A stretch of DNA of 64,000 nucleotides from positions 744,001 through 808,000 of the forward strand of contig CP141202.1 in NCBI GenBank assembly GCA_035609245.1, written 5' to 3'. The stretch is from Bacteroidales bacterium MB20-C3-3. GTDB lineage: Bacteria > Bacteroidota > Bacteroidia > Bacteroidales > UBA932. The notes under the pieces were generated by a model. The model did no database searches. It saw only the letters and a program-made list of their open reading frames with translations, and was not told the origin of the DNA. A program made the translations under genes and the position numbers. Below, piece after piece: positions 34,472-44,434 of the stretch (the stretch's first letter is position 1; each line of letters begins with the position of its first letter).

Positions 34472-35632
34472 ATGAAAGTATTAAAAAAATTAGTAGACAA
34501 CATAAAACCCACATTCAGCAAGGGTGGAAAGCTGGGATTCCTGCACTCCACATTCGATGCCTTCGAGACCTTCCTGTTTGTGCCGGACCATGTAACCAAG
34601 AAGGGAGTACATATAAAAGACTCCATTGACCTAAAGAGAACAATGACTATGGTCATTCTTGCCCTTATGCCTGCACTTCTCTTTGGAATGTACAACACAG
34701 GCTATCAGCATAACCTCTCAATTGGAGGCGATATGACATTCTGGGCAATGTTCTGGTTTGGATTCCTCAAAGTTCTTCCGCTTATCATAGTATCATATGT
34801 AGTGGGACTTGGAATAGAGTTCATAGCAGCACAAATAAGAGGGCACGAAGTTAACGAAGGCTACCTTGTAACAGGAATGCTTATCCCGCTTATTATGCCG
34901 GTTGATGTTCCGCTTTGGATACTCTCACTCTCCGTAATATTTGCGGTAATAGTTGGAAAAGAGGTTTTCGGAGGAACAGGAATGAACATCTGGAACCCTG
35001 CACTGCTTTCAAGAGCATTTGTATTCTTCGCATACCCTTCTCAAATATCCGGAGACAAAATCTGGATTGAGGGGCTCACAAAAGGAGAAGGTATTGTAGA
35101 CGGCTTCTCCGGTGCAACCCCGCTTGCACACGCAGCTGCCGGCGAATTTGACAAAATGCCATCATTTATGGATATGTTCATCGGCTTTATCCCCGGCTCA
35201 ATTGGAGAGACCTCCACACTGGCCATCCTCATTGGAGCAGTAATGCTACTTTGGACAGGGATAGCAAGCTGGAGGATAATGCTCTCCACATTTGCAGGAG
35301 GAATCCTGACCGGTCTGCTTCTCAATGCAGTAGGACCGGAAGGAAGCTATATGTCAATGCCGGCAATAAACCACCTGGTAATGGGAGGTTTTGCGTTTGG
35401 AGCAGTATTTATGGCAACAGACCCTGTAACCGGCTCCCAGACAGAGAGAGGCAAATGGATATACGGATTTTTGATAGGTGTTATGGCCATCCTCATTAGA
35501 GTATTTAACCCGGGCTATCCTGAGGGAATGATGCTCGCCATACTCCTTCTCAACACATTTGCACCATTCATTGACCACTTTGTGGTTCAGTCAAACATCA
35601 AACGCAGGCTCCGCAGGGCAGCCGTCAAATAA
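34472..35632 (+). CDS. nqrB: Na+-translocating NADH:quinone reductase subunit B
   Basis: 386 aa integral membrane subunit with about nine helices. The FMN attachment motif is GFSGATPL, Thr216, to which FMN is bound covalently by ApbE-type flavin transferase. GKEVFGGTGMNIWNPALL is another family block. Forms the Na+ path with D and E. 11 nt after nqrA. Confidence 0.95.
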   Translation: MKVLKKLVDNIKPTFSKGGKLGFLHSTFDAFETFLFVPDHVTKKGVHIKDSIDLKRTMTMVILALMPALLFGMYNTGYQHNLSIGGDMTFWAMFWFGFLKVLPLIIVSYVVGLGIEFIAAQIRGHEVNEGYLVTGMLIPLIMPVDVPLWILSLSVIFAVIVGKEVFGGTGMNIWNPALLSRAFVFFAYPSQISGDKIWIEGLTKGEGIVDGFSGATPLAHAAAGEFDKMPSFMDMFIGFIPGSIGETSTLAILIGAVMLLWTGIASWRIMLSTFAGGILTGLLLNAVGPEGSYMSMPAINHLVMGGFAFGAVFMATDPVTGSQTERGKWIYGFLIGVMAILIRVFNPGYPEGMMLAILLLNTFAPFIDHFVVQSNIKRRLRRAAVK

Positions 35633-35647
35633 CAGGGAGGAAAAGAG

Positions 35648-36388
35648 ATGGATACAAATAACAATACATACACAGTAATTTACGCTACCGTAATGGTAGT
35701 AATTGTGGCAGCACTCCTTGCACTCGCCTCATACCTTCTTAAGGACCGTCAGCAAAGAAATGTTGCACTGGAGACCAAACAACAGATTCTTAAATCTGTT
35801 AAACTGGGCCAGGATGCAGAGACAGCAGACGACAAAGCAACCTATATTGAGGGTCTCTATGACAAACATATTGCCGAGACCAAGGTTACATCAGGAGCAG
35901 AAGAGCTTACACTCTACATCTGCACAATGGAGAGCGGAGAGAAACTCTACATAATTCCTGTACACGGAACAGGACTATGGGGTCCGGTATGGGGATATGT
36001 TGCACTCAAAAGTGATTTCAACACAATTTACGGAGCTACATACGACCACAAAGGGGAGACACCCGGTCTGGGAGCAGAGATTGCCACACCTGAATTCACA
36101 AAACAATTTGAGGGCAAACAGATATTCACCAACGGAGAATTCAAGTCAATACTTGTAGTAAAAGGGGGAGCCGATACCGGTTCAACCAACGAGGTTGACG
36201 CCATTTCAGGTGGAACAATTACATCCAAAGCTGTAGAGGATATGCTTTTCAAGAGCATCGGACACTATCTTGAGTATTTCAAGGTTGCAGCAGCAAATGC
36301 AACACCTGCAGAGAGTATCTCAACTGCAGATTCAACTGCAAAGAGTGACTCTGCTGCTACACCTACACCTAACCCAGTAAACCAGTAA
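35648..36388 (+). CDS. nqrC: Na+-translocating NADH:quinone reductase subunit C
   Basis: 246 aa: one N-terminal helix (VIYATVMVVIVAALLALASY) and an FMN-binding domain. The covalent FMN site is AISGGTITS, Thr190 (SGGT instead of the commoner SGAT). The last 30 residues are a Thr/Ala/Ser/Pro-rich tail. Carries electrons from NqrF side toward NqrB. Confidence 0.94.
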   Translation: MDTNNNTYTVIYATVMVVIVAALLALASYLLKDRQQRNVALETKQQILKSVKLGQDAETADDKATYIEGLYDKHIAETKVTSGAEELTLYICTMESGEKLYIIPVHGTGLWGPVWGYVALKSDFNTIYGATYDHKGETPGLGAEIATPEFTKQFEGKQIFTNGEFKSILVVKGGADTGSTNEVDAISGGTITSKAVEDMLFKSIGHYLEYFKVAAANATPAESISTADSTAKSDSAATPTPNPVNQ

Positions 36389-36391
36389 GAG

Positions 36392-37012
36392 ATGGACAAA
36401 AAGATATTTATAGAACCATTGTTCAGGAACAACCCCGTAACCGTACTGGTACTGGGTATATGCTCGGCCCTGGCAGTAACTGTCAAACTGGAGCCGGCAA
36501 TTGTGATGGCCCTCTCAGTGACAATAGTAACCGGTTTTTCCGGATTTATTGTATCGCTGCTAAGAAATACCATTCCAAACAGAATCAGGATTATTGTACA
36601 ACTTGTTGTTGTAGCAATGCTTGTTATCCTTGTAGACCAGATACTTAAAGCATTTGCATACGATGTAAGCAAACAGCTGTCGGTATTTGTAGGACTGATT
36701 ATTACCAACTGTATCATTATGGGCCGTATTGAGGCATTTGCCCTTGGTAACAAACCTATTCCCTCACTGGTTGACGGACTGGCAAACGGACTCGGCTACG
36801 GTATTATCCTTATAATTATTGCTTTATTCAGAGAGTTCTTTGGATCAGGTACCATTTACGGAATACAGATAATTCCCGCCGAATGGTACATCAAAAACGG
36901 AGGCTTCTATGAAAACAACGGACTCTTTATCCTCCCTCCAATGGCACTTATCCTTGTAGGACTGGTAATCTGGGTTCAGAGAAGCATTCAAAAAGAGTTA
37001 CAGGAAAAATAA
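36392..37012 (+). CDS. nqrD: Na+-translocating NADH:quinone reductase subunit D
   Basis: 206 aa, six helices. [17 protein letters not shown] at the start contains the half-membrane Cys region shared with NqrE (Fe-S site between D and E), and [20 protein letters not shown] is a family block. 3 nt after nqrC. Confidence 0.94.
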   Translation: MDKKIFIEPLFRNNPVTVLVLGICSALAVTVKLEPAIVMALSVTIVTGFSGFIVSLLRNTIPNRIRIIVQLVVVAMLVILVDQILKAFAYDVSKQLSVFVGLIITNCIIMGRIEAFALGNKPIPSLVDGLANGLGYGIILIIIALFREFFGSGTIYGIQIIPAEWYIKNGGFYENNGLFILPPMALILVGLVIWVQRSIQKELQEK

Positions 37013-37027
37013 TAACACATATCCATT

Positions 37028-37645
37028 ATGCAAGATTTAATCAGTTTATTCGTAAAGTCAATCTTTGTTGACAATATGGTATTTGCATATTTCCTTGGAA
37101 TGTGTTCATACCTTGCCGTATCTAAAAATGTAAAGACAGCAATAGGTCTTGGAGTAGCGGTAATATTCGTGCTCGGAGTAACCCTGCCTGTCAACTACCT
37201 TCTCAATGAATATGTACTCACCCCTGCAGCACTGGCGTGGCTGGGACCTGATTTCGCAGGCATAGATCTGAGTTTCCTTAGTTTTATCATATTCATTGCA
37301 GTAATTGCCTCAATCACTCAACTTGTTGAGATGATTGTAGAAAAATACTCACCATCGCTCTATGCATCCCTTGGAATATTCCTTCCGCTTATCGCCGTAA
37401 ACTGCGCCATTCTGGGAGGGTCACTCTTTATGCAGGAGAGAGGATACGAGACACTTGCTGAGGCAACAACCTTCGCACTGGGCTCCGGAATCGGCTGGTT
37501 CCTAGCCATTGTAGCACTGGCAGCAATCAGGGAGAAACTCGCATACTCACAAGTGCCTAAACCACTAAGAGGGCTTGGAATCACATTCATTGTTGTTGGT
37601 CTTATGGGCATCGCATTTATGAGCTTTATGGGTATTAAACTCTAA
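37028..37645 (+). CDS. nqrE: Na+-translocating NADH:quinone reductase subunit E
   Basis: 205 aa, six helices, inverted-topology partner of Nqr[21 protein letters not shown] and [15 protein letters not shown] are family signatures; the Cys of LGMC and NCAI lie at the Fe-S centre position. Confidence 0.95.
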   Translation: MQDLISLFVKSIFVDNMVFAYFLGMCSYLAVSKNVKTAIGLGVAVIFVLGVTLPVNYLLNEYVLTPAALAWLGPDFAGIDLSFLSFIIFIAVIASITQLVEMIVEKYSPSLYASLGIFLPLIAVNCAILGGSLFMQERGYETLAEATTFALGSGIGWFLAIVALAAIREKLAYSQVPKPLRGLGITFIVVGLMGIAFMSFMGIKL

Positions 37646-37660
37646 GAGGAGGAGAATAAG

Positions 37661-38911
37661 ATGAATATTACACAAATTATAATTATTTCCATAGTAGCCT
37701 TTCTTGCGGTTACACTGGCACTTGTTGCCATACTGCTCTACGCAAAGGCTAAACTTATGCCTTCAGGCAAAGTGAAGGTAAATATTAATGATGGAGAGAA
37801 AGAGATAGAGGTATCACCCGGCTCTTCTCTTCTCAGCACACTGAGTAACGAAAAGATATTCCTTCCATCGGCCTGCGGTGGCGGCGGAACCTGCGGAATG
37901 TGCAAGTGCCGTGTAACCGAAGGTGGCGGAGAGATCCTCCCTACAGAGGTGGGCTTCTTCACCCGCAAACAACAGCAGACACAGTGGCGTCTGGGTTGCC
38001 AGGTAAAGGTTAAGGAGGATATGAAAATTGAGATACCGGAAGAGGTATTGGGTATAAAGAAATGGGAGTGTGAAGTTGTCAGCAACAAGAATGTGGCAAC
38101 CTTCATCAAAGAGTTTGTGGTTAAACTTCCTGAAGGGGAGCACCTCAAATTCAAATCCGGAGGATATATCCAGATTGACATCCCTCCTTGCGAAGTTGAC
38201 TTTGCAAAAGATATCGATGTTCAGCCTGAGTTCCACGAAGACTGGGACAAGATGAAAATCTGGGATCTAAAGATGAGCAACAAAGAGAACACATACCGTG
38301 CATACTCAATGGCCAACCACCCTGCCGAGGGCAATATCGTGATGCTCAACATCCGTATAGCAACCCCACCTTGGGACAGATCCAAAGGAGCATTTATGCC
38401 TGTTAACCCGGGAGTCTGCTCATCATACATATTCTCCCGTAAGCCGGGCGATAAAGTAATGGTATCTGGCCCGTACGGCGAATTCTTCATCAAACCTACA
38501 GATAACGAAATTGTATTCGTAGGTGGTGGAGCAGGTATGGCACCAATGCGCTCACACATTTTCCACCTTTTCCACACCGAGAAGACCACCCGCAAAGTAA
38601 GCTTCTGGTACGGAGCCCGCTCCCTCAGAGAGGTATTCTACGAAGAGGAGTTCCGCGCAATTGAGAAAGAGTTCCCTAACTTCAAGTTCCACATTGCACT
38701 CAGCGAAGCCAAACCTGAAGACAACTGGACAGGCCTTACAGGCTTCATCCACAAAGCACTTCTTGACAACTACCTGAGCAAGCACGACTCACCGGAAGAT
38801 ATAGAATACTACCTCTGCGGTCCACCAATGATGAACAGCGCCGTAACCAACATGCTGGACAACCTGGGCGTACCGGAAGAGAATGTCGCATTTGACGACT
38901 TTGGCGGCTAA
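37661..38911 (+). CDS. nqrF: Na+-translocating NADH:quinone reductase subunit F
   Basis: 416 aa. One N-terminal helix, a plant-type [2Fe-2S] domain (C72, C78, C81 in [11 protein letters not shown], and the distal Cys in RLGCQV), then FAD domain (RAYSMANHP, the R-x-Y-S FAD motif) and NADH domain ([21 protein letters not shown]). Entry point of NADH electrons. Last gene of the operon; terminator at 38951. Confidence 0.96.
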   Translation: MNITQIIIISIVAFLAVTLALVAILLYAKAKLMPSGKVKVNINDGEKEIEVSPGSSLLSTLSNEKIFLPSACGGGGTCGMCKCRVTEGGGEILPTEVGFFTRKQQQTQWRLGCQVKVKEDMKIEIPEEVLGIKKWECEVVSNKNVATFIKEFVVKLPEGEHLKFKSGGYIQIDIPPCEVDFAKDIDVQPEFHEDWDKMKIWDLKMSNKENTYRAYSMANHPAEGNIVMLNIRIATPPWDRSKGAFMPVNPGVCSSYIFSRKPGDKVMVSGPYGEFFIKPTDNEIVFVGGGAGMAPMRSHIFHLFHTEKTTRKVSFWYGARSLREVFYEEEFRAIEKEFPNFKFHIALSEAKPEDNWTGLTGFIHKALLDNYLSKHDSPEDIEYYLCGPPMMNSAVTNMLDNLGVPEENVAFDDFGG

Positions 38912-38950
38912 CCCGATTCAGCCGTAACCGCTCGGTGAATATTTATAAGG

Positions 38951-38982
38951 TATGGCTCCCCCACGGGAGCCATATTTTTTTA
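38951..38982 (+). terminator. Terminator of the nqr operon
   Basis: TATGGCTCCC (38951-38960) and GGGAGCCATA (38965-38974), perfect, followed by a T run. Confidence 0.9.
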
Positions 38983-38984
38983 TA

Positions 38985-39055
38985 TGCTGGCTAACCGGCC
39001 GGGAACCGGACGTATAAACTGCGAAGCACCTTTTAAACTTGGCGGGAGGCGGTGA
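38985..39055 (-). repeat. Family D hairpin repeat D3
   Basis: GGCTAACCGGCCGGGAACCGG then TATAAACTGCGAAGCACC and TTTTAAACTTGGCGG: the long form of D with an inner CCGGCCGGGAACCGG stem. Confidence 0.65.
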
Positions 39056-39088
39056 ATTGGCAGGAGGCGGTGAATTGGCAGGAGGCGG
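39045..39088 (+). repeat. 18-bp tandem repeat (2.4 copies)
   Basis: GGAGGCGGTGAATTGGCA at 39045-39062 and 39063-39080, then a partial third copy. Directly attached to D3. Confidence 0.8.
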
Positions 39089-39093
39089 GCTAG

Positions 39094-39224
39094 GGTTTGA
39101 CAGGGATATTCGTTTATTTAACAGATAGTTAGATTATTAGAAATTGGTTTTTTGAAAAGTTTTTAAAATTGCAATTTGCAACTATTTATTTTTTAAGCAT
39201 ATATACAAATATCCCTGTCAAACC
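39094..39224 (-). repeat. Family A element A2 (131 bp)
   Basis: Begins GGTTTGACAGGGATATTCG and ends ATATCCCTGTCAAACC. The interior matches A3 and A5 when reversed (AAAACTTTTCAAAAAACCAA read on the minus strand). Confidence 0.85.
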
Positions 39225-39333
39225 AATTTTGAACAGATGCGCGCTATATCCGAAAGGCTGTTACTTGCAATCAGACAGCGACAAGTTTAGAGAGTCAATT
39301 TCGAGTTTTTGACGTGGGAAACTTTAGTCAACC

Positions 39334-40728
39334 CTATTTTCGATTCAAAATCCTGAGGGAGGTTGGAAGCAGATTATTTGCACGGGTGCCGATGTTCTTG
39401 ACAAAACCGAGACCTAATCCACAGTAAGTAACTCGCAGATAACCGGCTGGAGATTCAGGAAGTGAGAGAGAATCTCGGCATAAATAACTGATAGCTTGCT
39501 CCTTAGTCAGTTCAACAGAAGGGTATGGACCAGAGTAGTTAACCGAGTAAGCATCAGCATGATCCGGAGGTGCAACCATGTGTTTGCTATTGCCCTTAGC
39601 TTTAGAGTTGCCGTAAGCATTAGGTTTGGGGGCGGAACTGCGGCTGGAGTTAGAGTTTAAGTTTGATCTGGATTCAGTCTTGAGAGATGAGTTAGAATTT
39701 GAGGAAGAGGCGTCATCGGATTTACGAAGAAGGGCGAGGAAAATACCCTCTCCTTTTACCAGTCCAGGATGAAGACGAAGAGAGCCCCCTGGTGTGAGAA
39801 TTATGCCAAGGTTGTTGTTATCAGGTGTTGCTGTGTGATGGAGGGCTGCCTGAAGGTATGGACCAAGGGGTACAATTTGAGCACCGAGTGTTTGGGAGAA
39901 CCAGCTTATGTTCTCCTCGTTTTCATGCCGGTTCATTGTGCAGGTGGAGTATGCGAGGTGACCACCTGGCTCTAGTGTTTCCCAGATATCTTTAACAATT
40001 TTACGCTGACGTACAACACACTCATTTACAGCTCGCACAGACCACTCATTGATTGACTCGGGATCCTTTCTGAACATTCCTTCACCTGAGCAGGGGGCAT
40101 CGACAAGGATGAAGTCGAAGCGGTGTCCAAGTTTTGCGAAGGCCGATGGGTCAAGCGAGGTGACGGTGATGCGGGGGTCGCCCCATTTGGTGATGTTCTC
40201 CCGAAGGGTGGCGGCGCGGGAGCGGATAATTTCGTTGGCGGTGAGGCCGCCAGCACGGGCGGCAGCCGGGCCTTCGGCCGGGCTGCCCGCCGCCCCGCCC
40301 ATCATACTCGCAAGATGAGTTGTCTTACCTCCAGGCGCAGCACACAAATCCAGCAGCCTGGCAGCGCCGGCTGCAAGCGGGCGCAGCACCTCAATAATCA
40401 TCGAACTAGGCTCCTGGACATAATAGGCACCTGCGTGAAAAGCGGGATCCATTGTGAAATTAGGGCGCTCGGCAAGATAGAGGCCGTCAGGGCACCATGG
40501 GATTTGGGCTGGCCCGCCGCTCTCTGCCGGCCACCCGCCTTCGGCGGGATGGCCGGCAGCAAGCGAGTGGCCGGCTGCGGCAAGCCGAGGCCATTTGGCC
40601 GGATTCTTGCGTATAGAAGTTACAGGCGGAGTGGTGAGAATAGCCTCAGTGATTTTACCTGCGAGGTCGTTGCCCACAGCCTCGCGCAGCATTTCAGAAA
40701 ATTCCGGAGGTAGTACCCTTTCCGCCAT
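39334..40728 (-). CDS. RsmF-type rRNA m5C methyltransferase
   Basis: 464 aa from the second Met. NOL1/NOP2/sun fold: LDLCAAPGGKTTHLAS (SAM motif I), DAPCSGEGMFRKDP (motif IV, first catalytic Cys), YSTCTMNRHENEE (motif VI, second Cys), and a C-terminal RsmF-like domain (SYLCRDSLSLPES..G.L.V.Y.GLGLGFVKNIGTRANNLLP). Modifies a cytosine in 16S rRNA. Three unusual low-complexity stretches: about residues 49-80 and 142-164, GC-rich Ala/Gly/Pro inserts with hairpins, and a Ser/Asn-rich linker about 340-380. Confidence 0.9.
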   Translation of the reverse strand: MAERVLPPEFSEMLREAVGNDLAGKITEAILTTPPVTSIRKNPAKWPRLAAAGHSLAAGHPAEGGWPAESGGPAQIPWCPDGLYLAERPNFTMDPAFHAGAYYVQEPSSMIIEVLRPLAAGAARLLDLCAAPGGKTTHLASMMGGAAGSPAEGPAAARAGGLTANEIIRSRAATLRENITKWGDPRITVTSLDPSAFAKLGHRFDFILVDAPCSGEGMFRKDPESINEWSVRAVNECVVRQRKIVKDIWETLEPGGHLAYSTCTMNRHENEENISWFSQTLGAQIVPLGPYLQAALHHTATPDNNNLGIILTPGGSLRLHPGLVKGEGIFLALLRKSDDASSSNSNSSLKTESRSNLNSNSSRSSAPKPNAYGNSKAKGNSKHMVAPPDHADAYSVNYSGPYPSVELTKEQAISYLCRDSLSLPESPAGYLRVTYCGLGLGFVKNIGTRANNLLPTSLRILNRK

Positions 40729-40743
40729 CAATTAATCTTCTAT

Positions 40744-42510
40744 TTATCTGATTCTGTTACCGGCATAATAGTTTGCACCCCAGAGGTCATACCTGGCGTA
40801 CTGCTTCTGAAGCCTCTCTACAAAATTATCGAGATTTCGCACAAAAGGCAAAGACCAGTATACCTCGGCAATTGCACTTAGTCTGGGAAAAATACCATAT
40901 TCAAGCCTCTGTCTGTGAGGAAAATACTCGGTCCACATACAACCCTGTCCACCAAGAATATTAGATGCAGTTTCAGCGCTTAGCTCCAGAGGAACAGGCT
41001 CAAAGTTATATACATCAGAAAGAGCAACCTTCCAGTCGCGATGACTCAGAGAATCCTCTTTGTCTCTCTGTTTTATATTAAAATAGCTCTGTCTCATTGG
41101 AGTAAGAATTGTTTTGTGTCCCTGTTCAGCAGCCTTATAGCCATTAGTCGCATTTCTCCAGCTCATTACAACAGAGCCCGGTACAAGACCATCGTCTATC
41201 ATCTCGTCCCATCCTACAATCACCCGGCCTCTCTCACTCATCACTGCAGACAGCTTCTCTACAAAATGTTTTTGGAGCAGATTGAAATCGGCAATTCCCC
41301 TCTCCCTCATATACTGCTTTGTACTCTCAGACTCCTCCCACCAGCGCTTGGCACACTCATCGGCACCAATATGGATAAGTTTTGACGGGAAGATATCCAT
41401 AAGCTCATTGAAGATATCCTTGAGAAAAACGAACAACTCTTCAGATGGGGCAAGCACATTATTCTGTCTGTTATAGATTCCCCAGGTTATTGCCGGTTGC
41501 TTCGGAATTTCAGGAGTTGTACTGAACTGCGGATAGCTTGAAATTATTGCCATTGAGTGGCCCGGAACATCTATCTCCGGAACCACTGTGATATACCTCT
41601 CAGAGGCATATTTAACTATATCCTTTAGCTGCTCTGCAGTATAAAAACCGCCATACCTTGTTGAATCCACACCGGTTCCAGGGAATACACCAATAATTGT
41701 CCCCGCTCTCCACGAGCCAATAGAGTTGAGTTTTGGATACTTCTTGCTCTCAATCCTGTAGGCCTGGTCATCAGTAAGGTGAATATGAAAATAGTTCATC
41801 TTATGAAGAGCCAGATAATCAATATATTGTTTAATATAATCAACAGACCATATATGCCTTACAACATCCAGGTGCATCCCCCTGTACTCAAATCTTGGAG
41901 CATCCTCAACCTCAGCAAAAGGGACCGAGAGAGATTTTATCTTGACACCTTCTGCTCTAGATGCAACTGGCACCTCTGATGCCTTTTTGCCAACAGTTAC
42001 AACACCGGTAAGCGACTCGGGAACAGGCAATAGCTGTATAAACGACTGAACAGCATAGAAAACCCCCTGTCTTCCCTCCCCCTCCAGTACAACTCCTGCG
42101 TCAGATACCTTAAGCCGATAGCCACTTTCGGCAACACTACCGGCAGGATTGCCCGGATCAAATGAGCCTTCAGCAACTCTGCCGGCTCCATCAGGAGTAA
42201 GGGCGAGCACAATTGCCGATTTTTCCTTTTTAACTCTTTTGCTTCCCTTTACAACCTCAATTTCAAGACCGTAATACCTCTTAAGGTATCCGTATAAAAA
42301 ACCGGCAGAGGGGTCAAGCGATGAATCGGTGACAACTATCTTAACCGAGCCGTCCAAATTGAAAAAGCCTCCACCCTGACTCACAATTTTTTGCGGCTGA
42401 GGGATAATTGATGTTTTTGACTGACCACTCATCTTGTTAGAAAAAAGAAAAAATGTATTTGCCGAAACCAGAATCAGAAAAGTCACGGCGTATTTTAGAA
42501 TTTTACTCAT
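40744..42510 (-). CDS. Beta-N-acetylhexosaminidase (GH20)
   Basis: 588 aa with an N-terminal hydrophobic signal (YAVTFLILVSANTFFLF). GH20b domain first (about 35-190; FYAVQSFIQLLP), then the catalytic barrel from FEYRGMHLDVVRHIWSVDYIKQYID. Catalytic Asp-Glu in HIGADECAKRWW; VGWDEMIDDG and WRNA further on complete the active site. Releases terminal GlcNAc/GalNAc from glycans in the periplasm or outside. Start overlaps the SRPBCC stop by 1 nt. Confidence 0.93.
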   Translation of the reverse strand: MSKILKYAVTFLILVSANTFFLFSNKMSGQSKTSIIPQPQKIVSQGGGFFNLDGSVKIVVTDSSLDPSAGFLYGYLKRYYGLEIEVVKGSKRVKKEKSAIVLALTPDGAGRVAEGSFDPGNPAGSVAESGYRLKVSDAGVVLEGEGRQGVFYAVQSFIQLLPVPESLTGVVTVGKKASEVPVASRAEGVKIKSLSVPFAEVEDAPRFEYRGMHLDVVRHIWSVDYIKQYIDYLALHKMNYFHIHLTDDQAYRIESKKYPKLNSIGSWRAGTIIGVFPGTGVDSTRYGGFYTAEQLKDIVKYASERYITVVPEIDVPGHSMAIISSYPQFSTTPEIPKQPAITWGIYNRQNNVLAPSEELFVFLKDIFNELMDIFPSKLIHIGADECAKRWWEESESTKQYMRERGIADFNLLQKHFVEKLSAVMSERGRVIVGWDEMIDDGLVPGSVVMSWRNATNGYKAAEQGHKTILTPMRQSYFNIKQRDKEDSLSHRDWKVALSDVYNFEPVPLELSAETASNILGGQGCMWTEYFPHRQRLEYGIFPRLSAIAEVYWSLPFVRNLDNFVERLQKQYARYDLWGANYYAGNRIR

Positions 42511-42929
42511 TATTTTAAATTTAACGCAGCCTCTAATCTGTCAGTCAGCTGATTAACAGCCTCCTGCAACTTTCCGCCCAGCATCATCTTAAACATTCCA
42601 CCAAGCTCAGCCTCCAGCTCAATATTAAAAAGACTCTGCAAAGCACCCCCATCCTCAATCCTCACAAAGATCCTGAACGGCACAGGCGACGGACCAAAAG
42701 ACTCATATTTCACAACAGAAAAAGGAATCTTCTCGGCAATCCTTATTCCCAGCTCAAAACCCTGCATCTTACCCCTTATAGACTCAGAAGAAGACACAAC
42801 ACCAGCCTTCTCAAGCTGATCCAGCGGCATACCCCTGGTAAAATTTGTAAGATCAGAGAAAATCGCAAATAACTCGCTGGCAGGACGAGAAACCCTTATC
42901 TGTCTGCCTGTTGCATTTGTAGTACCCAT
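42510..42929 (-). CDS. SRPBCC (START-like) family protein
   Basis: 139 aa. The fold pattern ASELFAIFSDLTNF at the start and a long amphipathic C-terminal helix (LQEAVNQLTDRLEAAL) with alternating strands between indicate a hydrophobic-ligand-binding SRPBCC domain. Ligand unknown. In a three-gene leftward operon with pyrE upstream and the hexosaminidase downstream. Confidence 0.8.
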   Translation of the reverse strand: MGTTNATGRQIRVSRPASELFAIFSDLTNFTRGMPLDQLEKAGVVSSSESIRGKMQGFELGIRIAEKIPFSVVKYESFGPSPVPFRIFVRIEDGGALQSLFNIELEAELGGMFKMMLGGKLQEAVNQLTDRLEAALNLK

Positions 42930-42958
42930 GATTCAAAAAATAAAAAGAGAGCTGAATG

Positions 42959-43594
42959 CTACTCCACACCCCACATATCCGGGCGGAAACGCCATTCACG
43001 CAAAGTTTCAAGCTCCTCCTGCCTGATATAGCTGCAACTTACAGCCTCCTCAATAAGAGTATCATAATTTGTAAGAGTTCTCAACTCCAGATTTCTGTAC
43101 TCAAAAGCGCGCCTGCTCTTATCAAAATTATAAGAGAAAATAGCAACCATACCAAGCACATGTCCCCCTGCCCTCTCAACAGCCTCCACTGCAGAAAGCG
43201 AGCTTTGTCCGGTTGATATCAGATCCTCCACCATCACAACATTAGCACCCTCAGGAAGATCACCCTCCACCTGAGCACCAGTACCATGATCCTTTGGTTT
43301 AGGCCTCACATAAACAAAAGGCTTACCCAGAAACTCAGCCACAAGCATTCCCCACGCAATAGCACCGGTAGCAACACCAGCAATATAATCGGCCTTAGGA
43401 TAATTCTGCTCCACTATTCTCGCAAGACTCTTATATACAATCTCCCTTGCCTTTGGATAAGACAAGATCTTTCTGTTATCACAATAGATAGGCGCCTTCC
43501 AGCCCGATGCCCACACAAAAGGTTTATCAGGACTCAGCCTCACCGCTTTAATCTCCAGCAACTGTCTGGCTATAATTTTTTCAATAGACTCCAT
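42959..43594 (-). CDS. pyrE: Orotate phosphoribosyltransferase
   Basis: 211 aa. PRPP-binding loop VVMVEDLISTGQSS; YVRPKPKDHGTG holds the catalytic flexible loop Lys; FVWASGWKAPIYCDNRKIL the orotate-binding region. Makes OMP in pyrimidine synthesis. Its -7 box is one half of a perfect palindrome shared with the divergent Nudix gene. Confidence 0.94.
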   Translation of the reverse strand: MESIEKIIARQLLEIKAVRLSPDKPFVWASGWKAPIYCDNRKILSYPKAREIVYKSLARIVEQNYPKADYIAGVATGAIAWGMLVAEFLGKPFVYVRPKPKDHGTGAQVEGDLPEGANVVMVEDLISTGQSSLSAVEAVERAGGHVLGMVAIFSYNFDKSRRAFEYRNLELRTLTNYDTLIEEAVSCSYIRQEELETLREWRFRPDMWGVE

Positions 43595-43603
43595 AAAAAA
43601 AAG

Positions 43604-43621
43604 TATCTTTGCACAAAGATA
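43604..43621. promoter_or_regulatory. Palindromic divergent promoter (pyrE / Nudix)
   Basis: TATCTTTGCACAAAGATA is a perfect palindrome containing back-to-back TATCTTTG -7 boxes, 43604-43611 rightward (32 nt before the Nudix ATG) and 43614-43621 leftward (19 nt before pyrE). The two polymerases could not occupy it together. Confidence 0.6.
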
Positions 43622-43643
43622 GTAATTTCATTCCTATTTTTTA

Positions 43644-44264
43644 ATGTACAGAATCTACTTCAACCAGCGCTGCCTGGCAGTCTGCTCTCCAAAACATGCC
43701 GCATTAAGCGAACCGGACGCAGTAATATACTCTCCGGAGATCCACCCACCCCTCGCAGAGCTCGCAAGATACTTTGACCAAACCCCCACACTTGAGAAAC
43801 TCTACATCTCAACAGAAGACAAGCCCGGTACCATAGCCCGAATCACATCTGACCTCACCCCCATCACAGCAGCCGGAGGAATAGTCACCAACAAAAAAGG
43901 CGAATACCTCATAATTTTCCACCACGGAGTATGGGACTTTCCCAAAGGCATGCAAGAGCCCGATGAAGAGATTGGCAACACAGCCATCCGCGAAGTAGAA
44001 GAGGAGTGCGGCGTTCACGACCTCAAAATACTCAACTACCTTAGCGACACATTCCACACCTACCACCGCAACGGCCTTTTCTACCTAAAGACCACCCACT
44101 GGTACCTGATGGAGTACCAAGGCAACGGCACCGAAACCCATCCCCAGCAAGAAGAGGAGATCGAACGCGCCATCTGGGTCCCCGCCCGCGAACTCCCCAC
44201 CTACCTCGACACCAGCTACCCCGCCATCCGCTACCTCTACCAAAGAGCCCTCGCCACCACCTAG
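43644..44264 (+). CDS. Nudix hydrolase
   Basis: 206 aa. Nudix box GMQEPDEEIGNTAIREVEEE followed by CG, with the G-x5-E-x7-REVxEE metal-binding pattern complete, at about residues 109-131. An N-terminal 70-residue extension is typical of a Bacteroidota group in which the first part is a separate small domain. Hydrolyses a nucleoside diphosphate derivative; substrate unknown. The stop lies in a 19-bp GC-rich direct duplication (CCTGGCGGGCACCACCTAG). Confidence 0.88.
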   Translation: MYRIYFNQRCLAVCSPKHAALSEPDAVIYSPEIHPPLAELARYFDQTPTLEKLYISTEDKPGTIARITSDLTPITAAGGIVTNKKGEYLIIFHHGVWDFPKGMQEPDEEIGNTAIREVEEECGVHDLKILNYLSDTFHTYHRNGLFYLKTTHWYLMEYQGNGTETHPQQEEEIERAIWVPARELPTYLDTSYPAIRYLYQRALATT

Positions 44265-44299
44265 CCTGGCGGGCACCACCTAGCCTGGCGGGCACCACC
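44258..44299 (+). repeat. Tandem 19-bp duplication at the Nudix gene end
   Basis: ACCACCTAGCCTGGCGGGC occurs twice in a row and a third ACCACCT follows, running into repeat B1. The first copy contains the Nudix stop codon. Confidence 0.7.
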
Positions 44300-44434
44300 T
44301 TGCCACAGTTTTTGGCAAGTTGTTGTTTTTCTTGCACTTACTAAGTGCATTTTCTTGACAAATTCAATGCTTCTAAAAAACGCATATGGTAAATATCTCT
44401 TTATAAGACACTTGCCAAAAACTGTGGCAAGGTG
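44296..44434. repeat. Family B REPIN-like element B1 (139 bp)
   Basis: 25-bp ends 44296-44320 and 44410-44434 are perfect inverted copies beginning CACCTTGCCACAGTTTTTGG. Each end folds by itself: CTTGCCA, 7-nt loop, TGGCAAG. Interior is AT-rich and related to B2. Confidence 0.9.

Noticed and set aside
44041-44337. Arg/Gly-rich frame opposite the Nudix gene end
   Set aside because: Shadow produced by the GC-rich duplication; no start or family support.
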